DNA from: an uncultured Lachnospiraceae bacterium
GTDB taxonomy: Bacteria > Bacillota_A > Clostridia > Lachnospirales > Lachnospiraceae
Length of the DNA stretch: 6,495 bases
Direction: 5' to 3'
Assembly (NCBI GenBank): GCA_902787595.1
Contig: CADAHD010000260.1
Span: 1 to 6,495 of the forward strand
In this document: positions 1-6,093 of the stretch, piece by piece
Numbering within the stretch: position 1 is the stretch's first letter
Layout of the letters: the number at the start of each line of letters is the position of its first letter
Made by a program: the position numbers and the translations under genes
The notes under the pieces: model-generated
The model's input: the letters and a program-made list of their open reading frames with translations, nothing else
What the model was told of the DNA's origin: nothing
The model's database searches: none

Positions 1-99
1 TAAAAGCAATAATTGTCTTTTGATTATCCCTTACCGTAATAAAATACCGTGTAATCTTACGATTATTGTTAAGGATAAACACATGCTTATATACATAAA
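1..99. other. AT-rich flank left of the IS, no gene seen
   Basis: This short AT-rich stretch lies outside the left inverted repeat of the IS. I see no credible coding frame. ACCGTAAT and ACCGTGTAAT form a near-direct repeat around 33-55. A weak promoter-like pair, TTGTTA (66-71) and TATATA (88-93) with a 16-base spacer, could send transcription into the IS, but each hexamer matches only four of six consensus bases. The original neighbour of the insertion site on this side lies outside the window. Confidence 0.5.
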
Positions 100-121
100 G
101 TAATCGTCAAATAATCGGGTC
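100..121 (+). repeat. Left terminal inverted repeat (IRL) of the IS66 element
   Basis: The repeat begins GTAATCGTCAAATAATCG and matches the reverse complement of 3401-3422 at 19 of 22 positions, with differences at positions 5, 19 and 21. A GTAA start is typical of IS66-family ends. It is the probable binding and cleavage site for the transposase complex. Confidence 0.93.
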
Positions 122-132
122 TTTAAGTTTTT

Positions 133-189
133 AAATCTCCCCATTAGAATTGATCTTGTTAGAAGTAGATCATTCAAGTGGGGAGGTTT
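133..189 (+). promoter_or_regulatory. Stem-loop that buries the tnpA ribosome binding site
   Basis: Bases 133-145 (AAATCTCCCCATT) pair with 177-189 (AAGTGGGGAGGTTT region) in 13 consecutive RNA pairs, two of them G-U. Inside, 151-156 (TGATCT) pairs exactly with 167-172 (AGATCA) around a 10-base loop. The 3' arm contains the whole Shine-Dalgarno sequence GGGGAGG (180-186), which lies 8 bases before the tnpA ATG at 195. Any transcript entering from the flanking DNA would fold this way and hide the site. IS10 and IS50 are known to limit transposase made from read-through transcripts by similar folding. For this element the role is inferred. Confidence 0.7.
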
Positions 190-194
190 GATAC

Positions 195-594
195 ATGGAC
201 AAGAATTCATATGCGATCCGAATGGCATCCTGGGCAGAGGTCATCACTGATGCCAACAACAGCGGGATGACTAAAACCCAATGGTGCCAGGAGCATGGTG
301 TTCGCCTGAGACAGTTTCATTACTGGCAGAAAAGGACTTCTTGAGAATCCGGACACTAAGATCGATGAGATCACAGGACATGGCTGTCAGCTGCCGATGC
401 ATGTATCCGAGCGATCGTTCTGTGAGATCACGATCCCGCAGGATACTTCAGCGATCCCGTCAAGACAGCCGCATGGAACTGACACTTCACACTCTGCTCT
501 TATGCTGCAGGTTAACGATCTTCAGCTTTATATCGGTGAAGGTTTTTCAGAAGCAGCCCTGTCTTCTGTCATCAGGGTGATCAGAAATGCTTAG
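195..594 (+). pseudogene. tnpA: IS66 accessory protein TnpA, interrupted by a +1 frame change
   Basis: TnpA is the small accessory protein of IS66 elements, with a helix-turn-helix-like region thought to help recognise the ends. The ATG at 195 follows GGGGAGG by 8 bases. The first frame encodes 49 residues carrying the family pattern (W-x-x-V near residue 13, SGMTKTQWC near 23-31, QFHYWQKR near 40-47), then stops at TGA 342-344. The remainder lies in the +1 frame, reading ENPDTKIDEITGHG and ending LQVNDLQLYIGEGFSEAALS followed by VIRVIRNA. This matches the usual TnpA C-terminus and overlaps the tnpB start by 8 bases. Joined, the product would be about 132 residues, normal for the family. The simplest cause is one extra A in the AAAA run at 330-333. 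A programmed +1 shift at TCT-TGA is a less likely alternative. Confidence 0.85.
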
Positions 595-949
595 GGAGCT
601 TGCCGGTGTAAAGCGCGTCGTGATCGTTACGGGCAGAACTGATCTGCGGCGCGGCATACCTGGATTATCAGCACTCATAAACCTGCATTACGGTTTCAGA
701 TCCCCGGAGTATGGGACTCTGTTCCTCTTCTGCGGTAACAGGAGGGACCGCATCAAGGGACTGATCCTGGAGGAAGACGGCTGGCTCATGCTGGTCAAGC
801 ATGTATCAAACGGCGTATATCAATGGCCAAGGAACAGCCAGGAGGCTCGTGATATAACTCCGGAACAGTTCCGTCTTCTGATGGATGGATTCACACTGGA
901 GGGGACCATAAAGCCTGTAAAACAAAAGGCGTCCCCGCCCCTTAAATAA
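587..949 (+). CDS. tnpB: IS66 accessory protein TnpB (Orf2 family), intact
   Basis: This encodes 120 residues, the normal length for IS66 TnpB, a small protein required for full transposition in the family but of unclear biochemical role. Diagnostic features are TGRTDLRRGIPGLSALI (residues 15-31), GTLFLFCGNRRDRIKGLILEED (43-64, typical of the FxFxNRRRDRxK core), GWLMLVKHVSNGVYQWP (65-81) and the C-terminal ITPEQFRLLMDGF. The start overlaps the end of the tnpA frame, as expected for translational coupling. It is the only classical IS66 gene in this copy with no visible lesion. Confidence 0.93.
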   Translation: MLRELAGVKRVVIVTGRTDLRRGIPGLSALINLHYGFRSPEYGTLFLFCGNRRDRIKGLILEEDGWLMLVKHVSNGVYQWPRNSQEARDITPEQFRLLMDGFTLEGTIKPVKQKASPPLK

Positions 950-956
950 GGTCTTC

Positions 957-1048
957 ATAGTGATAAATATTTTAAATTTATATGTCACTTGCTATTGACT
1001 TTCTCTTACTATAGTGATATAATTATAGATAGTTAAATATATCACTAT
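957..1048 (+). promoter_or_regulatory. Cluster of ATAGTGATA boxes around the orf3 promoter (putative operator)
   Basis: ATAGTGATA occurs directly at 957-965 and 1011-1019, and inverted at 1040-1048. A degenerate inverted copy (TATGTCACT) lies at 981-989. The second and third boxes extend to a perfect 11-bp inverted repeat, 1011-1021 against 1038-1048. The left arm overlaps the -10 hexamer and the right arm ends just before the ribosome binding site. Box placement over a promoter suggests a repressor site, perhaps for an IS-encoded protein. No binding protein can be named from sequence alone. Confidence 0.6.
995..1023 (+). promoter_or_regulatory. Sigma-A-type promoter for orf3-tnpC
   Basis: TTGACT (995-1000) and TATAAT (1018-1023) are separated by exactly 17 bases, matching the housekeeping consensus at 11 of 12 positions. 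Transcription would begin near 1030, about 30 bases before the orf3 start. This makes orf3-tnpC a unit separate from tnpA-tnpB. Confidence 0.85.
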
Positions 1049-1061
1049 GGAGGATAAAGAA

Positions 1062-1463
1062 ATGGCATATATCAAGCAGTATCATAAAGATACGGATACG
1101 ACTTATGTTTATGAAAGTGAGAGTTATTGGGATCCCGAAAAAAAACAAGCCCGTTCACGCAGAAAGGTGATAGGAAAGCTCGATCCGGTGACAGGCGAGA
1201 TCATCCCGACCGGAAAGAGGGGCAGAAAAAAGAAAGAAGCAACGGTTACTGAAAAGACGGATGGCATTGCTGAAGATCATCAGCTCTCTCTTCTGTATGA
1301 GGATGCAAAGCGCACACTGGACCGACAGAACCAGGTCATCCTGTCGCAGAAAGAAGAGATCCGCGACTTGAAGGAAAAACTTGCAAAAGCAGAAAGCCGG
1401 AACAGGTCTCTGCAGCAGGCTCTCAAAAAGATCCACTCTGTCATGGATAGCCTGTCCTTATGA
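1062..1463 (+). CDS. orf3: extra IS66-associated protein with basic N-terminus and C-terminal coiled coil
   Basis: I chose the ATG at 1062 because GGAGG (1049-1053) precedes it by 8 bases. An in-frame ATG at 1047 overlaps that site. The product has 133 residues. Residues 1-50 include TTYVYESESYWDPEKKQARS followed by RRKVIGKLDPVTGEIIPTG, a pattern I associate with N-terminal segments of some clostridial transposases (IS1634/IS4 type). That link is from memory and needs a profile search. Residues 51-58 (GKRGRKKK) are strongly basic and AT-hook-like. Residues about 75-128 are charged heptad-like helix, a likely coiled coil. The gene has its own promoter and overlaps tnpC by ATGA, so it probably acts with the transposase or regulates it. 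The function is unknown; DNA binding and dimerisation are inferences. Confidence 0.8.
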   Translation: MAYIKQYHKDTDTTYVYESESYWDPEKKQARSRRKVIGKLDPVTGEIIPTGKRGRKKKEATVTEKTDGIAEDHQLSLLYEDAKRTLDRQNQVILSQKEEIRDLKEKLAKAESRNRSLQQALKKIHSVMDSLSL

Positions 1464-3270
1464 TGAGAGCTGCCCTGGAAAAATTCAGAGAGAGTATCTC
1501 AGATAAGAGCCGTGAAGATCTCATAGAGATCGCTGTGGCACAGTATTCCGGATGGGAATCCTGCATCGGCGAGCTTCGGGAGTTTAAAGAGATGCATACC
1601 GGTGTCGTCCGGGATTATAAAAAACTCCGGGAAGAGTATGAAAAAGTCAGGGCAGAAAGAGATGAACTCTTCCACCAGAACATTCATCTGACAGAGATCA
1701 CCACCAAACAGACAAACAGCCTGTTCGGACGCAGTTCAGAGAAGACAGAAGACCTGCTGTGCAGGAATACCCATGATGAACAGGATATGGAAGATCCGGT
1801 AGATGAGGATGCGCCGGAGTGCATCCGGGGACCGGAAACTTCAGCTGATCCGGACAACCTTACAGAGATCGAAGTCCGAAAAATGTTAAAGGAACTTCTG
1901 GGAGAAAAGAAAAAGAAGAAAAAAGAGAAAGGGAAACGCGAAACGGATCTGGAAAAACTCCCTGTGCAGGAAACATATCTGTTTGATGTAGAGGCACTCG
2001 ATAAGCTGTATGGAAATGACTGGCGGATCGCCAGATGGGTAAAGCGGCGCACTGTAGAACACGTACGTTCCGGCAATTATCTTCAGATCACTTATATCCC
2101 GATGATCGAGACGGCAGCACCGGGAATACAGTCTCCCTTCTGGACAGAGCCGCTCATAGAGAAGAGCCTGGTATCTTCTTCCCTGATGGCCTCCATCATA
2201 TATGATAAATATGCGATGTTCCTGCCGCATTACCGGCAGGAACACGATCCGGAAAGGTTTGGATTCCCGATATCGCGACAGACGATATGCAACTGGGAGG
2301 AACATATCTGCTCCGAATTTTTAAAACCTGTATATGATCATCTCCGTATCCTTATGAAAGGCTTTTATTATCAGCACTGCGATGAGACTCCCTGGATGGT
2401 GATCCGTGATGGACGCAGGCCCGGAGCGAAGGGGTATTTCTGGGTGCATCTTTCCGGTGAGCTGCTGGATGGATACAAGGTGATGTACATAAGCTTTGAA
2501 CTCACACGCGCAGCCGACCATCTGAAAGAATTCTTTGAAGGGATCGATCATCCTGTGTTCCTCACTGATGATGCTTATGCCGGTTATTACACGGCACAGA
2601 AAGAGTATCCGGAACAGCTGACCATATGTGGCTGCCTTACACATGCGCGGCGCAGGTTTGCAAACGCTGTCCGCCTTATGAGATCGCCGAAGGATCTGAC
2701 GCTTGAGGAAATGAAACAGTTTCCGGAGTGCCGGTGCATCCTGATGATCGCAGAGATATATATGAAGGATGAACAGCTGAAGTCTCTTTCTGCAGACGAG
2801 CGTCTGAAAGAACGACAAGAGCATGTGAAACCACACTTAAAGATGCTATCGGATATACGTTGAATCACGAACAGGAACTAAGACAGTTCTTAAATGACGG
2901 GAATATCCCGATCGATAATGGGAGCTGTGAACGGAGGATCCGTAACATAGCAAGGCTGAGAGTCAACTCTCTTTTCAGCTGTACCAAACACGGCGCTGAA
3001 ACGAGCGCTGTGATAATGAGCCTGATACAGACGGCAGATCTGAACGGCGCAGATCCGTATTACTACCTGAAGTATCTGATGGAGGAATTGCCGAAACACC
3101 TGACAGAAGAGTCTGCAGAATATATGGACGATATGATGCCATGGTCGCAGCAGTATCTGGAATATGAACCCAGGGAAAGGGAACGGCTGATCAAGTATAT
3201 GTTACCGCCACCGGGAAATGAAAAACCGGACATCAGAAAACTGCGAAAAGCCAGTCGGGGTGTGGCATAA
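1460..3270 (+). pseudogene. tnpC: IS66 DDE transposase TnpC, disrupted by an internal frameshifting deletion
   Basis: The first frame (1460-2863) gives 467 residues. It has an N-terminal coiled coil (about 40-85), an acidic then Lys-rich linker (100-165, with six consecutive Lys), the conserved PHYRQ and SRQTICNW region (256-279), catalytic HCDETPW (D308), TDDAYAGY (D370 or D371) and GCLTHARRRF (391-400). After HVKP the frame runs into a stop at 2861. The rest continues in another frame from about 2836: LKDAIGYTLNHEQELRQFL, then IPIDNGSCERRIR with the probable third catalytic Glu, and GAETSAVIMSLIQTADLNG, ending at 3270. Family proteins normally have about 20 more residues between these parts, so a deletion of 3n+1 bases near 2831-2836 best explains it. 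The classical Cys-rich zinc-finger segment is not visible. The start relies on ATGA overlap with orf3. Confidence 0.9.
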
Positions 3271-3271
3271 A

Positions 3272-3289
3272 GCCGTATTATCCCACGGC
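3272..3289 (+). terminator. Weak hairpin just after tnpC
   Basis: GCCGT (3272-3276) pairs with ACGGC (3285-3289) around an 8-base loop, followed by CTGATTTT. It sits directly after the tnpC stop. The stem is short and the T tract is displaced, so it is at best a weak terminator. Confidence 0.3.
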
Positions 3290-3313
3290 CTGATTTTAAC
3301 GTGCGTAACGAAA

Positions 3314-3361
3314 AGTACGCAAAATACCAAAAGTGCTAACCTTTTTGGAATTTTACGTACT
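3314..3361. repeat. Long imperfect palindrome near the right IS end, terminator-like on the minus strand
   Basis: Bases 3314-3332 pair with 3343-3361 with only two mismatches (3320/3355 and 3326/3349), leaving a loop of about 10 bases. Read on the minus strand, the 3' arm runs into TTTT then CGTT, so it resembles a rho-independent terminator for leftward transcripts coming from the gpsA operon. Read on the plus strand there is no T tract after it. A role as a transposase-binding or folding site is also possible because it lies about 40 bases from the right inverted repeat. Confidence 0.55.
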
Positions 3362-3371
3362 CTGCACCATC

Positions 3372-3379
3372 ATTATAGC
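3372..3379 (-). promoter_or_regulatory. Possible extended -10 element facing into the IS right end
   Basis: The minus strand reads TGCTATAAT, a perfect extended -10, with TATAAT being the complement of 3372-3377. No good -35 hexamer is found 16-18 bases upstream. If active it would begin a leftward transcript near 3365 that passes immediately through the 3314-3361 hairpin and is antisense to the 3' end of tnpC. The evidence is one motif only. Confidence 0.3.
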
Positions 3380-3400
3380 AAAAGTTTAGCATCGGAAACA

Positions 3401-3422
3401 GGCACGATTATTTGACGCTTAC
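3401..3422 (-). repeat. Right terminal inverted repeat (IRR) of the IS66 element
   Basis: The reverse complement begins GTAAGCGTCAAATAATCG and matches the left repeat at 19 of 22 positions. It fixes the right boundary of the element at C3422. Confidence 0.93.
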
Positions 3423-3681
3423 CTTTTTCCTATGTTCCGCTTCCCCCTATGCTCTTCAGAAGTGACTAAGATGGCTGTTACACGCTTGCTTGAGTCACTT
3501 CTTACTCCCTCCATGCTCCAATTACATGGTACAGACAAAGCAACACACTGCCAATCAGAAACTAAACGGCGACAGCCATAAATTGCAAACTTATAAAACT
3601 GTTTCATCGGAATTAAAAACGCCCGAAAGAACATCTCATTACTGAAAAATATTAAGAATTATAAAAAATAATGATAAAGTA
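3423..3681. other. Non-coding stretch with stem-loops; possible structured RNA or old mobile-element remnant
   Basis: There is no convincing gene here. Two perfect stem-loops stand out: AGAAGTGACT (3458-3467) with AGTCACTTCT (3493-3502), and CCATG (3511-3515) with CATGG (3525-3529). GAACAT at 3629-3634 and ATGTTC at 3432-3437 could pair at long range. A minus-strand frame of 71 codons (3634 to 3419) covers most of it but lacks a good ribosome binding site. Its stop codon TAA lies within the IS right repeat, so any older gene here would have been truncated by the insertion. Immediately after the membrane protein stop the DNA is AT-rich (3640-3681), with an ATTAT/ATAAT mini-hairpin but no GC-rich terminator. 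Confidence 0.45.
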
Positions 3682-6084
3682 CTATAAAACATCCCCCAGA
3701 CTAAACTTCTTTCCTGTTCTGTCTTCGTATATTTCAAAGAAGCTCTTGCCCACATCATATGGATCAAGATCCACATCCTTTGCACGTGCAGACCATTCGC
3801 TGTCAGGTTTAAACAGCGCGTACCCCACATTATGCTCCATCCACTCCTGAGCCATATCATCAGGTGTCCTGTACGCGTCCGTGTCGCCTATATGCACAGG
3901 ATGCTCCTCCTGCAACGCGCCACAAATGACCTTCATATCATCCATATTGCTTATCTTATATGAATCATAGATCTTCCAGGTATCTTTGTCAAATCTGGCT
4001 TCAAATACGTCATTGCCATATGTAAAATAATAGTTGCAGCCCCTGCCATCTTTATCCGTAAGCGCAATATCCCGCATCGAAGTAAGTATACCAGCCTCTC
4101 TCTCAATACCATCTCCGTCTGCGCCATTTTTACCTGATAATCTGCCTCCATCAGCGCCATTCACGCCGAATGTACTATCTCCATACACACCATTATTGCC
4201 GGATGCGCTGTCTCCATCTTTTGAGTTGCCGCCCCCGGTAATTCCTTCCGGATCCGCCGTGTTCCCGTCCTTGATTGAACTCACATCATCCGTGTTTGAA
4301 GGATCCCCGGTCTCACATTCATTAATTCTATAGTATATCCATGTATTGCCGCGTACGCTTTCGCGCGACATTTCTGTCAGGCCCTTGCCGGCAGGGGACA
4401 GGCTGTCTGCTATTGCATCAATATTCTCTCCTGCCTCTACGCCCTCATGAACGATCATCAGCAGCTCCGATCCCACAGATGCATCATAAGTCCCGGCCAG
4501 AGTCTCTGCATTCCACTCAAACACTACAGCAGTATCCCTGCATTTTGATAAAAGCAGGGTATCCTCTGCGCTCTCGTTCCACCAGCCGTCTGGAAGGATA
4601 TATACGCAGTCTGTATTCTCTGCTATTACATCGCATTCCTGTCCTCCCGGATATATCTCACAATTGCCCACAAGCAAACTGTTTGAAAGAACAAGCAGAG
4701 GCAGGAAACATATTGCCATCACAATCTTTGCTGCCGCCGATACCACTCCCCCTTTTCCCCCAAGACGCTTTATCGCAAACATTATACCGCATAAAAGCAG
4801 CGTTCCGCACCAGGGCATGATGCACATGATATAACGGTCCACCAGATAAGGCGCCATTTTTGAAATACATACAAAGTAAAATGCAAACGGCACTATAACA
4901 ATGAGCGCGCGTTCAATGCGTGATCTGTCATCAGCCTGCTTATCCTTTATCATAATGATCGCGATCAAAAAAGCAACTGCTATGACCAGTATCATAAACA
5001 GCCACTCCGGTATACCCAGGCAGTTATGCACCAGAACATAGAGCATGGCTCCCAGCCTGTCCATGGTACCTTCAAGTGAGAAGAAGCCGCCTATGGATTC
5101 GGCGCCGCGCGATCCCGCGAACACCGCCTTTAAGGAAAACGGCCACATTACTATCCCTGCTGCACCGGTGATCCCCATGGTAAGGATATAGCGCAGCGCA
5201 TTCTTCAGTTTTTTCTGCGCCAGCATTATGATCACGCAGACCATGGCTATGCCGAAAATATATATCACGGAATAATACTGCGAAAGATATGCGCAGAGCG
5301 TAAAGAAGACCAGTTTGCACCTGTCCTTCTTATCCCACTCCCAGTTTTTGGATGCCAGATCAAGATGCGCATAAGCCACGCCTGTTACCATAAGTGTGAC
5401 CAGAGAATACATCCTGATGTACGAAGCCGTTATGGCTGCTGCCGCGCTCAGGCCGTATAGCGCCGCCGCCATAAGCCCCACATTCCTGCCGCCCAGAAAC
5501 TTTTCAACGGTCTTATATAATAGCAATATGCATAATAAACCTATAACTATATTGAGCCCCAGGCCGAACCACTTGGAATATACACCCGGAAATACGGAAC
5601 AGATAGTATGCAAAAGCAGCGCATACAGCGGCGGGTGATTATCCCCGCGAAAATTATAGAGAACGGAAATGTAATTAAAACGATTGGTATCGCTTACTGC
5701 AATGTAATCTTTATAAGCCTGCCCGCTCATCCAGGTAGTGCTGTAGATATCATTGCTGCACTCCCTTGCCCGGGAATACGCCGCATAGATCTCACTGCCT
5801 TTGATATCCCAGCCATTAGCTTTAAGTATCGAAATATCTTTTGAAAGATTGCGGAACAGGTCTATTGGGTTTTCACCTGCGCCGTATTCCTTCATCCAGT
5901 CTTTGACCGAATATTCCTGCTCTCCCATATGCATAAAAGGCAGGTACTCGCTGTTGGCTGTACCGTACATATACATCTCATCAACATGATAGCCTTCCTT
6001 CCTAAATCCCCAGTACAGGAATAAAGCAAAGCAGGCTACCATGATAATGATCAATATTATTCTGTAACTACTGTTTTTATTCAA
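3682..6084 (-). CDS. Polytopic membrane glycosyltransferase (GT-C / PMT-like) with repeat linker and extra C-terminal domain
   Basis: The product is 800 residues. TM1 is at about 8-27. The first outer loop carries HVDE (33-36), the acidic pair typical of GT-C enzymes that use polyprenyl-phosphate sugars. GDNHPPLYALLLH (147-159) and SYIRMYSL (221-228) match the ArnT/PMT-like pattern. About 10-12 membrane segments end near 472. Residues 473-590 form an extracytoplasmic domain, 591-660 a Gly/Asp/Asn/Ser-rich linker with 11-residue repeats, and 661-800 a further domain I do not recognise (notable stretch EWMEHN and AKDVDLDPYD). It probably transfers a sugar to a cell-surface acceptor; the substrate is unknown. 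The start is TTG at 6084, 9 bases after the gpsA stop, with GAGGGG close upstream. The next Met (residue 15) would cut into TM1. The adjacent IS does not interrupt it. Confidence 0.85.
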   Translation of the reverse strand: MNKNSSYRIILIIIMVACFALFLYWGFRKEGYHVDEMYMYGTANSEYLPFMHMGEQEYSVKDWMKEYGAGENPIDLFRNLSKDISILKANGWDIKGSEIYAAYSRARECSNDIYSTTWMSGQAYKDYIAVSDTNRFNYISVLYNFRGDNHPPLYALLLHTICSVFPGVYSKWFGLGLNIVIGLLCILLLYKTVEKFLGGRNVGLMAAALYGLSAAAAITASYIRMYSLVTLMVTGVAYAHLDLASKNWEWDKKDRCKLVFFTLCAYLSQYYSVIYIFGIAMVCVIIMLAQKKLKNALRYILTMGITGAAGIVMWPFSLKAVFAGSRGAESIGGFFSLEGTMDRLGAMLYVLVHNCLGIPEWLFMILVIAVAFLIAIIMIKDKQADDRSRIERALIVIVPFAFYFVCISKMAPYLVDRYIMCIMPWCGTLLLCGIMFAIKRLGGKGGVVSAAAKIVMAICFLPLLVLSNSLLVGNCEIYPGGQECDVIAENTDCVYILPDGWWNESAEDTLLLSKCRDTAVVFEWNAETLAGTYDASVGSELLMIVHEGVEAGENIDAIADSLSPAGKGLTEMSRESVRGNTWIYYRINECETGDPSNTDDVSSIKDGNTADPEGITGGGNSKDGDSASGNNGVYGDSTFGVNGADGGRLSGKNGADGDGIEREAGILTSMRDIALTDKDGRGCNYYFTYGNDVFEARFDKDTWKIYDSYKISNMDDMKVICGALQEEHPVHIGDTDAYRTPDDMAQEWMEHNVGYALFKPDSEWSARAKDVDLDPYDVGKSFFEIYEDRTGKKFSLGDVL
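4117..4215 (-). repeat. Three 33-bp tandem repeats encoding an 11-residue linker unit
   Basis: Three in-frame units encode GDSASGNNGVY, GDSTFGVNGAD and GGRLSGKNGAD (residues 624-656 of the membrane protein), followed by a partial GDG. At DNA level each unit ends in CTCCA on the plus strand at 33-base spacing, with a GCCATT or ACCATT core. A fourth, more degenerate unit may lie before residue 624. The units are flexible and hydrophilic, as expected for a linker between outer domains. Confidence 0.8.
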
Positions 6085-6093
6085 AGCCCCTCA

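Larger units (their letters stand above)
100..3422 (+). mobile_element. IS66-family insertion sequence, full length but degenerate, with four genes
   Basis: The element is bounded by 22-bp imperfect inverted repeats and is about 3.3 kb long. In order it carries tnpA, tnpB, an extra gene (orf3) and tnpC. IS66 elements classically carry tnpA, tnpB and tnpC, so orf3 is an addition to the minimal set. tnpA is interrupted by a frame change and tnpC has lost an internal segment with a frame change, so the copy is probably unable to move unless proteins are supplied in trans. IS66 elements usually make 8-bp target duplications. The bases here are TACATAAA on the left and CTTTTTCC on the right, which do not match. 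This suggests a later deletion or recombination at one end. The insertion lies downstream of, and convergent with, the gpsA operon. Confidence 0.93.

Noticed and set aside
66..93. Promoter TTGTTA-16-TATATA outside the left IS end
   Set aside because: Both hexamers match only four of six positions in AT-rich DNA, so it is not above background.
281..580. 99-codon plus-strand frame overlapping tnpA
   Set aside because: It runs in a third frame across tnpA. Its protein is Arg/Ser-rich low-quality sequence, while the other two frames carry recognisable TnpA halves.
1904..1930. A-rich run in tnpC as a slippage site
   Set aside because: The in-frame reading is AAG AAA AAA GAG, which lacks the usual A-AAA-AAG phase, and the protein continues normally in the same frame through to the catalytic motifs.
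1886..2836. Long minus-strand frames inside tnpC
   Set aside because: They are antisense shadows of a clear IS66 transposase, with no ribosome binding sites or recognisable domains.
3419..3634. 71-codon minus-strand frame as a real gene
   Set aside because: It has no convincing ribosome binding site or known domain, its stop comes from the IS repeat, and the stretch is dominated by stem-loops. It is kept only as a finding.
4034..4820. Plus-strand frames opposite the glycosyltransferase, including a Pro/Ser-rich 99-codon one
   Set aside because: The Pro/Ser richness is the antisense reading of the Gly-rich repeat linker. The membrane protein on the other strand is well supported.
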